From NCBI GenBank assembly GCA_964592425.1, contig CAZQCG010000027.1, positions 3,941 to 67,940 on the forward strand: a DNA stretch of 64,000 nt, read 5' to 3'. This DNA is from Viridilinea sp964592425. GTDB lineage: Bacteria > Chloroflexota > Chloroflexia > Chloroflexales > Chloroflexaceae. The first letter of the stretch is position 1, and each line of letters starts with the position of its first letter. Positions 1 to 8,206 of the stretch are shown here, in pieces. The translations under genes and the position numbers were made by a program. The notes below the pieces were generated by a model. The model ran no database searches. It saw nothing but the letters and a program-made list of their open reading frames with translations, and was not told where the DNA came from.

Positions 1-451
1 TCAGGTCGAGGCCATGGGCGGTGGCGGTAGCCTGGAGTTGAGCGGCCTCTTCGGGGGGCAAGTCGGGGATGATCCACCCGTCACCCCCGGCCGCGGCCAG
101 TTCACGACAGGCACGTTCAAGGCCAAAACGCAGCAGGGGGTTGTAGTAGCCCATAAGCAAGAGTGGGGCCACCACCCCACGTTCGCGTAAACGGGCCACG
201 TTGGCAATGCAATGGGCCAGGGTGATGCCGTTGGCCAGGGCGACCTGGGTTGAGCGCTGGATGGTCGCGCCATCGGCCAGGGGATCGGAGAAGGGGACAC
301 CAAGCTCGAAGAGGCTTGCCCCAGCTGCCTCCATCGCTGGCACCAGCTCAAGGGCACTCTCAGGCGCAGGAAACCCCACCGTGAGGTAGGGCATCAGGGC
401 GAGGCGGCCTTCGGCACGCAAGCGGGTGAAGGTTTCAGCAATGCGGCTCAT
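1..451 (-). CDS. trpA: Tryptophan synthase alpha subunit (N-terminal part, runs off the window)
   Basis: The reverse strand reads MSRIAETFTRLRAEGRLALM and continues with PYLTVGFPAPE, ELGVPFSDPLADG and LLMGYYNPLLRFG. These are the hallmark TrpA segments: the catalytic Glu in FELGVPFSDP and the YYNP loop. TrpA cleaves indole-3-glycerol phosphate to indole inside the alpha2beta2 complex in the cytoplasm. About 150 residues are present of a usual length near 265; the rest lies left of position 1. The ATG at 449-451 is chosen because the protein starts at the usual place and a short purine run (agga) precedes it. It is divergent from the PucC-like gene. Confidence 0.93.
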   Translation of the reverse strand, partial: MSRIAETFTRLRAEGRLALMPYLTVGFPAPESALELVPAMEAAGASLFELGVPFSDPLADGATIQRSTQVALANGITLAHCIANVARLRERGVVAPLLLMGYYNPLLRFGLERACRELAAAGGDGWIIPDLPPEEAAQLQATATAHGLDL

Positions 452-501
452 TGGTAATCCTGTGCCTGTTGCGCGCCCGGTAGGTGTAGCGTAGCTTCGC
501 C

Positions 502-541
502 ATACTATACCATGCAGCGCAGCCGCTGCATGGTATAGTAT
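502..541. repeat. Perfect 18-bp hairpin between divergent genes
   Basis: Bases 502-519 and 524-541 are exact reverse complements separated by 4 bases. The arms contain TATACCATGCAG and its complement and carry -10-like TATACT/TATAGT strings. The hairpin lies between the starts of trpA and the PucC-like gene, so it could be an operator or a mobile palindromic repeat. No transcript evidence is visible. Confidence 0.7.
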
Positions 542-595
542 CCTCCAGCAAAACGACGTGAGGTAACGTGCGGGTTGGCAAAGCGGGAGTGATCT

Positions 596-2017
596 ATGGC
601 GGCAGGCAAGGCCCTGCGGCAATTCCTGGGTGCGGCGCAGCACTGGTTCGAGCAGCATCCTGATCTACGGCGCTGGCTGGGGGTGTTGCGGCTGGGGCTC
701 TTCCAGTTTGGGATGGGTATCTCACTGGCCCCGATTACGGGGACGCTCAACCGGGTGCTGATCGACGACCTGGGCATCCCCGCCGTTGGCGTGGGGTTTC
801 TAATTGCCCTCCACTACTTCGTCTCGCCGACCCGCGCGCTGATCGGCTTTCGCTCCGATGTGGATCGCGCCGCTGGCAACTGGCGCACGCCTTACCTCGT
901 GCTGGGTGCTCTGCTTACCTATGGCGGCCTGGCGACGGCACCCTTCTCGCTGATCTTGCTGAGCGGTGATGGAACGATCAGTTTCGCTTTGGCCATGCTG
1001 GTCTGTACGCTGATCTTTCTGGCTTATGGGATCGGCGTCAATATTGTTGAGACAATCTACCTGGCGATGGTCAGTGACATTACTCCGGCCCGTGAGCGCG
1101 GGCGAGTGCTGGGGGTGCTCTGGATTATGCTGGTGCTCGGCACGATCATGAGCTCCATTCTGATTGGCCAGTTGCTGGTGGAGTACAGCCACTTCCGCCT
1201 GATCCAGGTGATGCAGGGCTCGGCGGTGGTCTTTATCAGCCTCACCTTCCTTGCCATGTACGGCCAGGAGCGGCTCAAACCCAACGGTGAACTAGAAGAT
1301 GTGGGCGAAGCGATCCAGGTGCGGCAAACCCTGGGCCAGTCTTTGCGGCTGCTGGCGGCGCAGGCCCCCTTGCGCAACCTCTTTCTGGTGCTCTTTCTGG
1401 CAACCCTTGGCTTTGCCACCCACGATGTGCTGCTCGAACCCTACGGCGGCCAGGTACTGGGGATGACGGTTACTGAGACGACCCGGCTGACGGCGCTGTG
1501 GGGTGTGGGCATGCTGCTTGGCATTGGCCTGGCGGCGCTAAGTCTGTGGCGCGGACGCTCGTCGGTGCTGCTGATTAGCCTGGGCTGTGTCTTTGGCGCC
1601 CTGGGCTTTCTGGGGGTCACCCTGGCCAGTTGGGAGGGCCTGGCAGGCGCGTTTTTGCCTGGTGTGGCCCTGATCGGTGCCGGTCGAGGCATGTTTATTG
1701 TCGGGGCGCTGGCCCTGGTGATGGGTCTGGTCGATCGCAACCACGCTGGCCTCTTCATCGGCCTCTGGGGCATCACCCAGGCCCTGGCGCAGGGCTTCGC
1801 CACGATTGGCGGCGGGCTGACCCGCGATCTTGTCCAGCAGATCACCGGCCAGGTTGCCCTCGGCTACACCGTCGTCTATGCCACCTCGTTCAGCCTGCTC
1901 ATCCTCGCTATGCTGCTGCTGCTGGCCCTACGGATCGGGCGCAGCCTGCGTGAAGGCGAGGTGCGTAGCCCATGGGCCGGGCTTGACCAGGTGAATGCCG
2001 ATCAGATTATCTTTTAG
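596..2017 (+). CDS. PucC-like (BCH2 family) MFS carrier
   Basis: A 473-residue, very hydrophobic protein with about 12 predicted membrane segments. It contains the PucC/LhaA signature region RALIGFRSDVD followed by GNWRTPYLVLGAL, and a second half rich in Gly-containing helices (LIGAGRGMFIVGALALVMGL). BCH2/PucC proteins are MFS-fold inner-membrane proteins linked to light-harvesting complex assembly or (bacterio)chlorophyll handling in phototrophs. Length fits the family. The ATG at 596 follows a gggag Shine-Dalgarno-like run. It sits a few kb from bchH, consistent with a phototrophic host. The substrate cannot be told from sequence. Confidence 0.85.
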   Translation: MAAGKALRQFLGAAQHWFEQHPDLRRWLGVLRLGLFQFGMGISLAPITGTLNRVLIDDLGIPAVGVGFLIALHYFVSPTRALIGFRSDVDRAAGNWRTPYLVLGALLTYGGLATAPFSLILLSGDGTISFALAMLVCTLIFLAYGIGVNIVETIYLAMVSDITPARERGRVLGVLWIMLVLGTIMSSILIGQLLVEYSHFRLIQVMQGSAVVFISLTFLAMYGQERLKPNGELEDVGEAIQVRQTLGQSLRLLAAQAPLRNLFLVLFLATLGFATHDVLLEPYGGQVLGMTVTETTRLTALWGVGMLLGIGLAALSLWRGRSSVLLISLGCVFGALGFLGVTLASWEGLAGAFLPGVALIGAGRGMFIVGALALVMGLVDRNHAGLFIGLWGITQALAQGFATIGGGLTRDLVQQITGQVALGYTVVYATSFSLLILAMLLLLALRIGRSLREGEVRSPWAGLDQVNADQIIF

Positions 2018-2024
2018 ACTTAGA

Positions 2025-2134
2025 CATGGTTCAAACCAGTTTGACCGTTTGGGCGACAACCCGACCGCGTGCGGTGTGGGGGTTGTGGGAGTTGTGGGCA
2101 ACGGTCAAGCTGAAAGGTTCGATTCTGAAACATG
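2025..2134 (+). repeat. MITE-like element, family A, copy 1
   Basis: The non-coding gap between two genes begins CATGGTTCAAACCAG and ends GATTCTGAAACATG, with CAGTTTGACCGT near the left end and its near complement ACGGTCAAGCTG near the right end. The same flanks recur at 42329-42472 around a different core. The core here holds three 9-bp TGTGGGxGT units. It resembles a small non-autonomous element. Confidence 0.5.
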
Positions 2135-2173
2135 CTGTAACCAGTGTTCAGGCTGTAGACTGTCAGGTGTGTT

Positions 2174-3478
2174 ATGCGTATGGTGGATCTGATCGCAAAA
2201 AAGCGGGATGGGCAGACCCTGACGACTGCTGAAATTGAATGGCTGATCGCTGGTTATACCGCTGAAGTGATCCCCGATTACCAGATGAGCGCATGGGCGA
2301 TGGCGGTAGTGCTACAGGGCATGGATGACCGTGAGATCGCCGATCTGACCCTGGCGATGGCCAGGAGCGGCACGCTGCTCGATCTGCACGACCTGGCACC
2401 GATCACGGTCGATAAACATTCGACCGGCGGAGTTGGTGATAAGACCACCCTGCTACTTGCGCCGATGGTCGCTGCCGTCGGTCTGCCGGTGGCCAAAATG
2501 AGCGGGCGCGGCCTGGGCTTCAGTGGGGGCACCATCGATAAGCTTGAGAGTATCCCCGGCCTGCGTACCAGCCTGACAAGCGAAGAGTTCAGTCGCCAGG
2601 TACGCGAGGTGGGCCTGGTCATTGCTGCCCAGAGCGGCGATATGGCCCCCGCCGATAAAAAACTTTATGCCCTGCGCGATGTGACCGCCACAGTCGAGTC
2701 GATTCCGTTGATCGCCGCCAGTGTGATGAGCAAAAAGATTGCCGCCGGGGCCGACTGTATTGTGCTTGATGTAAAGTATGGCCGCGGTGCCTTTATGCCG
2801 ACCCTGGCCGAGGCCCGTCGTCTGGCTCAGGCGATGGTGGCCATCGGCGTGCATGCCGGGCGCCGGGTGGCGGCGGTGCTCAGTTCGATGCAACAGCCCC
2901 TTGGCGAGGCGATTGGCAATGCGCTCGAAGTGCGTGAGGCGCTTGCTGCTCTTCGCGGTCACGGACCCGCCGACCTGAGTGAACTGGCCCTCACGCTCGG
3001 CATCCGCCTGGTGCGCCTGGCTGGCCTGCGTGATAGCGACGAAGCGGCCCGCAGTCTGTTGCAACAGGCCCTTGATGAGGGCCGTGCCTGGGACACCTTT
3101 CGCCGCATGGTGATCGCCCAGGGCGGCGACCCGGCCTATCTCGATCAGCCTGATCGCCTGCCCTCTGCGCCATTTCAGATCGCCATGCCAGCACCGCAGG
3201 CTGGCTATGTCGCCGCAATTGATGGGATGGCCCTTGGCCTGGCGGTCAATGAGCTTGGCGGCGGGCGGATGCGCAAGGAAGATCCGATCAATCCTGCCGT
3301 CGGCCTGTGTCTGCGGGCCAAGGTTGGGGCCCAGGTCTACCTTGGCCAGCCCCTGCTGACCATCCACGCCGCTGACCATGCCGCCCTTGAGCGGGTCGTT
3401 CCGCGCCTGCTCGCGGCCTACCGCATCAGCCCTACGCCTGTAAGCCCACCGCCCCTGGTTGAAGCAATCGTGAGTTAA
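2174..3478 (+). CDS. deoA: Thymidine / pyrimidine-nucleoside phosphorylase
   Basis: A 434-residue protein of the glycosyltransferase family that phosphorolyses thymidine (or uridine) to base plus (deoxy)ribose-1-phosphate in pyrimidine salvage. Visible family motifs are KHSTGGVGDKTTL (residues 81-93, phosphate loop), SGRGLGFSGGTIDKLES (about 110-126, the family signature) and SIPLIAASVMSKKIAAG (nucleoside-binding region). Full length is present, including the C-terminal domain with GGGRMRKEDPINPAVG. A second ATG two codons downstream (2180) is an alternative start. The zinc-ribbon gene follows after 5 bp, implying co-transcription. Pyrimidine-nucleoside versus thymidine specificity is not resolved. 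Confidence 0.93.
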   Translation: MRMVDLIAKKRDGQTLTTAEIEWLIAGYTAEVIPDYQMSAWAMAVVLQGMDDREIADLTLAMARSGTLLDLHDLAPITVDKHSTGGVGDKTTLLLAPMVAAVGLPVAKMSGRGLGFSGGTIDKLESIPGLRTSLTSEEFSRQVREVGLVIAAQSGDMAPADKKLYALRDVTATVESIPLIAASVMSKKIAAGADCIVLDVKYGRGAFMPTLAEARRLAQAMVAIGVHAGRRVAAVLSSMQQPLGEAIGNALEVREALAALRGHGPADLSELALTLGIRLVRLAGLRDSDEAARSLLQQALDEGRAWDTFRRMVIAQGGDPAYLDQPDRLPSAPFQIAMPAPQAGYVAAIDGMALGLAVNELGGGRMRKEDPINPAVGLCLRAKVGAQVYLGQPLLTIHAADHAALERVVPRLLAAYRISPTPVSPPPLVEAIVS

Positions 3479-3483
3479 GCCCT

Positions 3484-3888
3484 ATGCCAATCTACGAATA
3501 CCTCTGTCCCGCCTGTAACGGTCGTTTCCAGAAGTTGGTGCGCGGTTTCAACGATCCGTCCGATCTCGTCTGCCCTCGTTGCGGCAACAGCGACGTGCAT
3601 CGAGCCATTTCGCGCTTTGCGACGCTCAAATCTGAGGATGCACGTATGGAGGCCCTGGCCGACCCGGCCAGCCTGGCTGGCCTCGACGAGAATGATCCGC
3701 GGGCGATTGCCCGCTGGGCCAAGAAGCTGGGCAAAGAGCTCGGCGAGGAGGCCGGCGAGGATTGGGACACCATGGTCGACCAGATGCTCGAAGAGGAGCT
3801 CAACAAAGAGGGCCAGGAGGGCGAGGTCGACGAGGAGGATACCCCCAAGAGCACCCCGGCACCCGGCAACGACCTCGGGTGGGGCTGA
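3484..3888 (+). CDS. FmdB-type zinc-ribbon protein
   Basis: A 134-residue protein starting MPIYEYLCPACNGRF with two CxxC pairs (C8/C11 and C30/C33), the short zinc ribbon of the FmdB family of putative regulators. After the ribbon comes a helical stretch and an acidic, disordered tail rich in Glu/Asp and ending in Pro/Thr. The biochemical role of the family is poorly defined. The gene follows deoA by 5 bp and probably shares its transcript. Confidence 0.8.
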   Translation: MPIYEYLCPACNGRFQKLVRGFNDPSDLVCPRCGNSDVHRAISRFATLKSEDARMEALADPASLAGLDENDPRAIARWAKKLGKELGEEAGEDWDTMVDQMLEEELNKEGQEGEVDEEDTPKSTPAPGNDLGWG

Positions 3889-3912
3889 TCTGCTGGGTGG
3901 CGTATCCCCCCC

Positions 3913-3948
3913 GTAGGGGCGCAGCAGCGATCGCTGCTGCGCCCCTAC
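3913..3948. repeat. 36-bp perfect palindrome, GCAGCAGCG family, copy 1
   Basis: The 18-base arms (3913-3930 and 3931-3948) are exact complements with no spacer and centre on GCAGCAGCGATCGCTGCTGC. The core GGGGCGCAGCAGCG/CGCTGCTGCGCCCC recurs near 10121 and 37000 and, as GCAGCAGC/GCTGCTGC, in the hairpin at 18133. It lies just after the zinc-ribbon gene and could end its transcript, though there is no T-run. Confidence 0.75.
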
Positions 3949-4230
3949 CACGCCAATGGGGCCACGCCGGCGGCCTGCGCCAATGGGGCCACGCCGATGT
4001 GGCCACGCCGATGCGGCCCGCGCCAATGGGGCCCGCGCCAATGGGGCCCGCGCCAATGCGGCCCGCGCCAATGCGGCCCGCGCCAATGGGCCCGCGCCAA
4101 TGCGGCCTGCGCCAATGGGCCCGCGCCAATGCGGCCTGCGCCGACGTGGCCACGCCAATGCGGCCCACGCCAATGCGGCCCACGCCAATGCGGCCCACGC
4201 CAATGCGGCCCACGCCAATGCGGTCGCGCC
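3949..4230. repeat. 14-15-bp GC-rich minisatellite
   Basis: About 19 tandem units of a 14-15-bp motif related to CGCCAATGCGGCCCA fill most of this gap. Units fall into sub-blocks: GGGGCCCG types early, TGCGGCCTG types in the middle, and four nearly identical GCCAATGCGGCCCAC units at the end. Subtype clustering suggests slippage or unequal-exchange growth. Because the unit is mostly a multiple of three, several frames stay open and give spurious repetitive proteins; I do not call a gene here. Confidence 0.9.
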
Positions 4231-4344
4231 GGGGGCCTTTTCCCTCTGCCCGATGCGCCTCTTTCCCCCTGGTTGTGTAACGCTCTCGCCCGGTGATGAT
4301 CCCTTACCTCGCCGGGGCGTAACCCCGCCGTAGGATAGCAAAAC

Positions 4345-4363
4345 AGTCAGATCTGACTATAAT
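4345..4363 (+). promoter_or_regulatory. Candidate bchH promoter with overlapping palindromic operator
   Basis: TATAAT at 4358-4363 is a consensus -10. It overlaps a perfect 14-bp palindrome AGTCAGATCTGACT at 4345-4358. The bchH ATG is 18 bases further on, after GGGAGG. I see no good -35 box, which would fit activator dependence or repressor binding at the palindrome. Confidence 0.5.
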
Positions 4364-4381
4364 CGGCAGCGGGAGGACACC

Positions 4382-7300
4382 ATGCGTTTGGTTTTTCTCA
4401 GCACCCAGGACAACTATAGTGTCGGTCTGCGTACAGCAGCAACGGCGCTAAACCGCGAGTACAGTCTGAACCTGAGCGTCGCGGTCTACCTGGCCTCCGA
4501 CCTGGGCGACCCGGTCAAGCGGGCCACGATCGCTGCCGATCTCCGCCAGGCCGACTTCATCATGGGTGCGATGCTCTTCGGTGAAGCCTATGTGCGCCCG
4601 CTCGAGACGATGCTCGCCGAGGCTCCATGCCCGATGGCGATCATTATGAGTAACCCGGCCCTGGCCAAATATACCCGTCTCGGCAAGTTTAACCTGGCTG
4701 GTAAGGGTGAGAGCGAAGGCGAGCAGGGTCACGGCCACGGCGGCATGATGCAGGCCCTACGACCCAAACATGGCCATGGCGAAGCTTCACGTCAGCTGGC
4801 CCTCGTGAAGAGCCTGACCAAGATCCTCAAGTTCTTGCCGGGGCGCATGCGTGACCTGCACAGCTTTATTGTGTTGCACCAGTTCTGGGTGCATAACAGC
4901 CCCGAGAACCTCAAACGCATGCTCTGCCTGATTATCGACCGCTATGTGCCCGGGATGAAGGGGCGGCTGCCAGTTGAAGATCCGCACCTCTATCCCGACC
5001 TGGCCCTCTGGCATCCCGACGCCCCGGCCCCCTTCGCCGACCTGAAGAGTTATGAGAAGTGGCGTCGCCAGCGCCGGGTCAAACTTGACCAGGGCGTGGT
5101 TGGGCTGCTGACCCTGCGGGTGATTGCGCTCTGTGATAATATCGCTCACCTGAACGCCCTGATCCGCGCCCTTGAGGCCCGTGGGATCGAGGCACGCCTG
5201 GCCTATACCGCCACGCTCGATAATCGCCCGGCCCTCGAAGCCTTCTTCACCCATAATGAGCGCGGGCGTCATCTGGGGCGCAAGGAGCAGGTTAACAACG
5301 ACCGCCCGGCCACGGTTGATCTGCTCGTGACAACTTCGGGCTTTGCCCTGGCTGGCGGTATGGCTCAGAGCCGCCCCGAAGAGGCGCGGGTTGCCCTTGA
5401 AGCGCTGAATGTGCCCTTCTTGCAGACCATCCCGCTGGTTTTTCAGCGGGTCGAACAGTGGCGCGCCGACGAGCGGGGCCTCAGCCCGATGCACCTGGCC
5501 ATGAATGTGGCCCTGGCCGAGCTTGAGGGTGCGGCTGAGCCACTGGTCTACGGTGGCCCCTCCGGTGAGCAGGGCGTTACGGTGCCGGTGGTCGAGCAGG
5601 TCGAGCGTTTTGCCGATCGGGTTGCCCGTCGGATTGCCCTCGGGCGCAAGTCCAACCGTGAGAAGCGTCTGGCCCTGGTACTCTTTAACTACCCGCCCAA
5701 CCTGGGTAGTGTCGGCACCGCAGCCTATCTCGATGTTTTTGCCAGTGTCTACCGCCTGCTGCAGGAGTTGCGCGCCACCGGCTACACGGTTGATCTGCCT
5801 CCCAGTGCTGAAGACCTGCGGCGTATGGTGGTCGAGGGCAACGCCGTGGCCCATGGCACCGATGCTAATGTCGGGGCCACGCTGAAGGTTGAGGAGTACC
5901 GCCAACTCTTCCCTTATTATGCTGAGATTGAGCCCTTCTGGGGGGCGGCCCCTGGTGACCTGCTCAGCGACGGCAAGCGCCTGCTGATCCAGGGGCGCAT
6001 GTTTGGCCATATCTTTATCGGCATTCAGCCCACCTTCGGCTACGAGCGTGACCCGATGCGCATGCTGATGGCCCGTGACGCCGCGCCGCACCATGGCTTT
6101 GCCGCCTTCTATACCTGGATCGACCGTGTTTTTGCCGCCGATGCAGTGGTGCATATCGGCACCCATGGCGCACTCGAGTTTATGCCGGGTAAGCAGGCCG
6201 GGCTTGGCCCCGAGTGCTGGCCCGCCCGCTTGCTTGGCGGGCTGCCCAACTTTTACTACTACTGTGTGAACAACCCCAGTGAGGGCACGATCGCCAAGCG
6301 CCGTGGTGCCGCCACCCTGGTCAGCTACCTCGTCCCGCCGGTGCAACAGGCCGGGCTCTACAAGGGCCTGCGCCAGCTCAAGGATAGCATCGACCAGTAC
6401 CGCGACCGCCCTGATGCGGGCATGATCGAGAATATCTACGCCCAGGCCGAACGGCTGGGGCTGACCGATGTGGCGGTGGTAAATGGCACCGGCGAGCTTG
6501 TCCTCCCGTCGGCGGCGGAGGCCGAGCAGGCCCTTGCCGCCCTCAGCCACCGCCTGCTGGAAGTTGAGCAGCGCCTGATTCCGGTCGGCCTCCATGTGCT
6601 GGGTCGCCCGCCCGCCGCTGAAGAGCTCGTCGATATTCTGGCCCTGGTCGCTGCCTTTAACCGCCCGGCAAGCGGCGATCCGAGCCTGCCCGAGCGTGTG
6701 GCTGCCGGGATGGGTTTGAACTATGGCGAGCTGCGTACCCGTGTGGCTACTGATGCCGAGGCCCAGGCCAGCTATCGCCAGGTTGAGCAGGCCTGTCGTG
6801 AGGCCATCCGACATTTCGTGGCCGGCGGCCCGTTGCAAGTCCCCGGTGCTACCCCCGCCGATATGGCCCCCCTGGCAACAATGCTGGGCGATCTGCTTAA
6901 CCGGCTGTGCAGCGACGGTGAAGTGAGCGGCCTGCTGCGCGCACTTGCTAATGGCTACATCCCACCCTCACCCGGCAACGATGTTGTACGCAACCCGGCC
7001 GTTGTGCCCACCGGGCGTAACCTGCACGGCCTTGACCCTTACCGCATGCCCTCGGAGGCAGCCCAGGCCAGCGGCGGAGCCTGTGTGGTCGAGTTGCTTG
7101 ATGGGCTGGTGCGCAGCGAAGGCGCTTTGCCCGAGACAGTCGCCCTGGTGCTCTGGGGCACCGACAATCTCAAGACCAGCGGCGAAGGCGTGGCCCAGGC
7201 CCTGGCTTTGCTTGGTGCCCGCGCCGTCAGCGACGAACTGGGCAAGATCGCCGACGTGCGGCTGATCCCCCTGGCCGAACTGGGCCGCCCGCGCATCGAC

Positions 7301-8206
7301 GTTGTCTGCACCGTCAGCGGGATCTTCCGCGATCTGATGGCCCACCAGGCCATGCTGATCGATCGCGCCGCCCGTCTAGCGGCCACCGCTGACGAGCCGA
7401 TCACGGCCAACTTCGTGCGCAAGCATGCTCTTGCGCAGGCTGCCGAGCTGGGCCTTAGCCTTGAAGAGGCCGCCGCCCGAGTCTTCTCCAACGCCCCCGG
7501 TAGCTACGGTGCCAACGTCAACCACATGGTCGAGCAGAGCACCTGGGAGGATGACGGCCAGCTTGGCGAGGTCTTTATGCAGCGTAAGGGCTTTGCTATG
7601 ACGTCATCCGGCGAATGGCGCGAGGCGCGCCCGCTGCTCGAACAGGCCCTGGCCACGGTGCAGGCTACCTTCCAGAATGTGGACAGTGTTGAGATCGGCA
7701 TCTCCGATGTCGATCACTACTACGAGTACCTGGGTGGGATGACCAAGAGCGTCGAGAAGCTGCGCGGCACCCGCCCGAAGGCTATGGTCGCCGAGGTGGA
7801 AGCCTTCGCCGGGCCGGGTAGCGGGCGCGTGCGCTCGCTTGAACAGATGGTACGCCTGGAGAGCCGGGCCAAGCTGCTCAACCCGAAGTGGTTTGAAGGC
7901 ATGCTCGCCCACGGCTACGAGGGCGCCCACGAGATCGAGGTGCGGGTCAGCAATACCTACGGCTGGAGCGCCACTGCCGACGCCGTTGATGGCTGGGTCT
8001 ACCAGGGGGTCGCCGAAACGTACCTGCTTGACGAGGCTATGCGTGAGCGGCTGGCTCAGCTCAATCCGCAGGCCGCGGCCGGTATGGCTAGGCGCCTACT
8101 CGAAGCGAGCGACCGCGGCTTCTGGCAGGCTGACGAAGCGACGCTGGAGAGCCTGCGCTCGATCTATGCCGACCTGGAAGATCAGCTGGAGGGAGTTAGA
8201 GCATGA
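4382..8206 (+). CDS. bchH: Magnesium chelatase subunit H
   Basis: A 1274-residue protein of the CobN/BchH superfamily. BchH binds protoporphyrin IX and, with the BchI-BchD AAA+ motor, inserts Mg2+ as the first committed step of bacteriochlorophyll synthesis. Recognisable stretches include MLFGEAYVRPLE and DAVVHIGTHGALEFMPGKQAGL, the conserved superfamily core with the HGALEFMPGK motif, then the YIPPSPGNDVVRNP and WEDDGQLGEVFMQRKGFA regions. Length matches BchH of green phototrophs. The ATG follows GGGAGGACACC. Green bacteria often carry several BchH-type paralogues (BchH/S/T) and the exact subtype is not resolvable here. The stop overlaps the next gene by 4 bp (ATGA). Confidence 0.95.
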   Translation: MRLVFLSTQDNYSVGLRTAATALNREYSLNLSVAVYLASDLGDPVKRATIAADLRQADFIMGAMLFGEAYVRPLETMLAEAPCPMAIIMSNPALAKYTRLGKFNLAGKGESEGEQGHGHGGMMQALRPKHGHGEASRQLALVKSLTKILKFLPGRMRDLHSFIVLHQFWVHNSPENLKRMLCLIIDRYVPGMKGRLPVEDPHLYPDLALWHPDAPAPFADLKSYEKWRRQRRVKLDQGVVGLLTLRVIALCDNIAHLNALIRALEARGIEARLAYTATLDNRPALEAFFTHNERGRHLGRKEQVNNDRPATVDLLVTTSGFALAGGMAQSRPEEARVALEALNVPFLQTIPLVFQRVEQWRADERGLSPMHLAMNVALAELEGAAEPLVYGGPSGEQGVTVPVVEQVERFADRVARRIALGRKSNREKRLALVLFNYPPNLGSVGTAAYLDVFASVYRLLQELRATGYTVDLPPSAEDLRRMVVEGNAVAHGTDANVGATLKVEEYRQLFPYYAEIEPFWGAAPGDLLSDGKRLLIQGRMFGHIFIGIQPTFGYERDPMRMLMARDAAPHHGFAAFYTWIDRVFAADAVVHIGTHGALEFMPGKQAGLGPECWPARLLGGLPNFYYYCVNNPSEGTIAKRRGAATLVSYLVPPVQQAGLYKGLRQLKDSIDQYRDRPDAGMIENIYAQAERLGLTDVAVVNGTGELVLPSAAEAEQALAALSHRLLEVEQRLIPVGLHVLGRPPAAEELVDILALVAAFNRPASGDPSLPERVAAGMGLNYGELRTRVATDAEAQASYRQVEQACREAIRHFVAGGPLQVPGATPADMAPLATMLGDLLNRLCSDGEVSGLLRALANGYIPPSPGNDVVRNPAVVPTGRNLHGLDPYRMPSEAAQASGGACVVELLDGLVRSEGALPETVALVLWGTDNLKTSGEGVAQALALLGARAVSDELGKIADVRLIPLAELGRPRIDVVCTVSGIFRDLMAHQAMLIDRAARLAATADEPITANFVRKHALAQAAELGLSLEEAAARVFSNAPGSYGANVNHMVEQSTWEDDGQLGEVFMQRKGFAMTSSGEWREARPLLEQALATVQATFQNVDSVEIGISDVDHYYEYLGGMTKSVEKLRGTRPKAMVAEVEAFAGPGSGRVRSLEQMVRLESRAKLLNPKWFEGMLAHGYEGAHEIEVRVSNTYGWSATADAVDGWVYQGVAETYLLDEAMRERLAQLNPQAAAGMARRLLEASDRGFWQADEATLESLRSIYADLEDQLEGVRA

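Noticed and set aside
3949..4230. Possible CRISPR-like array
   Set aside because: Units are 14-15 bp and directly abutting, with no unique spacers and no cas genes nearby.
3762..4333. Several long overlapping open frames on both strands rich in MRPAP or ANAAH repeats
   Set aside because: They are products of the 15-bp minisatellite, whose unit length keeps frames open. They lack starts with ribosome sites and span unrelated sequence.
4787..6838. A 683-codon open frame antisense to bchH
   Set aside because: BchH is unmistakable on the other strand. Long antisense frames are expected from GC-rich codon bias, and the product has no family features.
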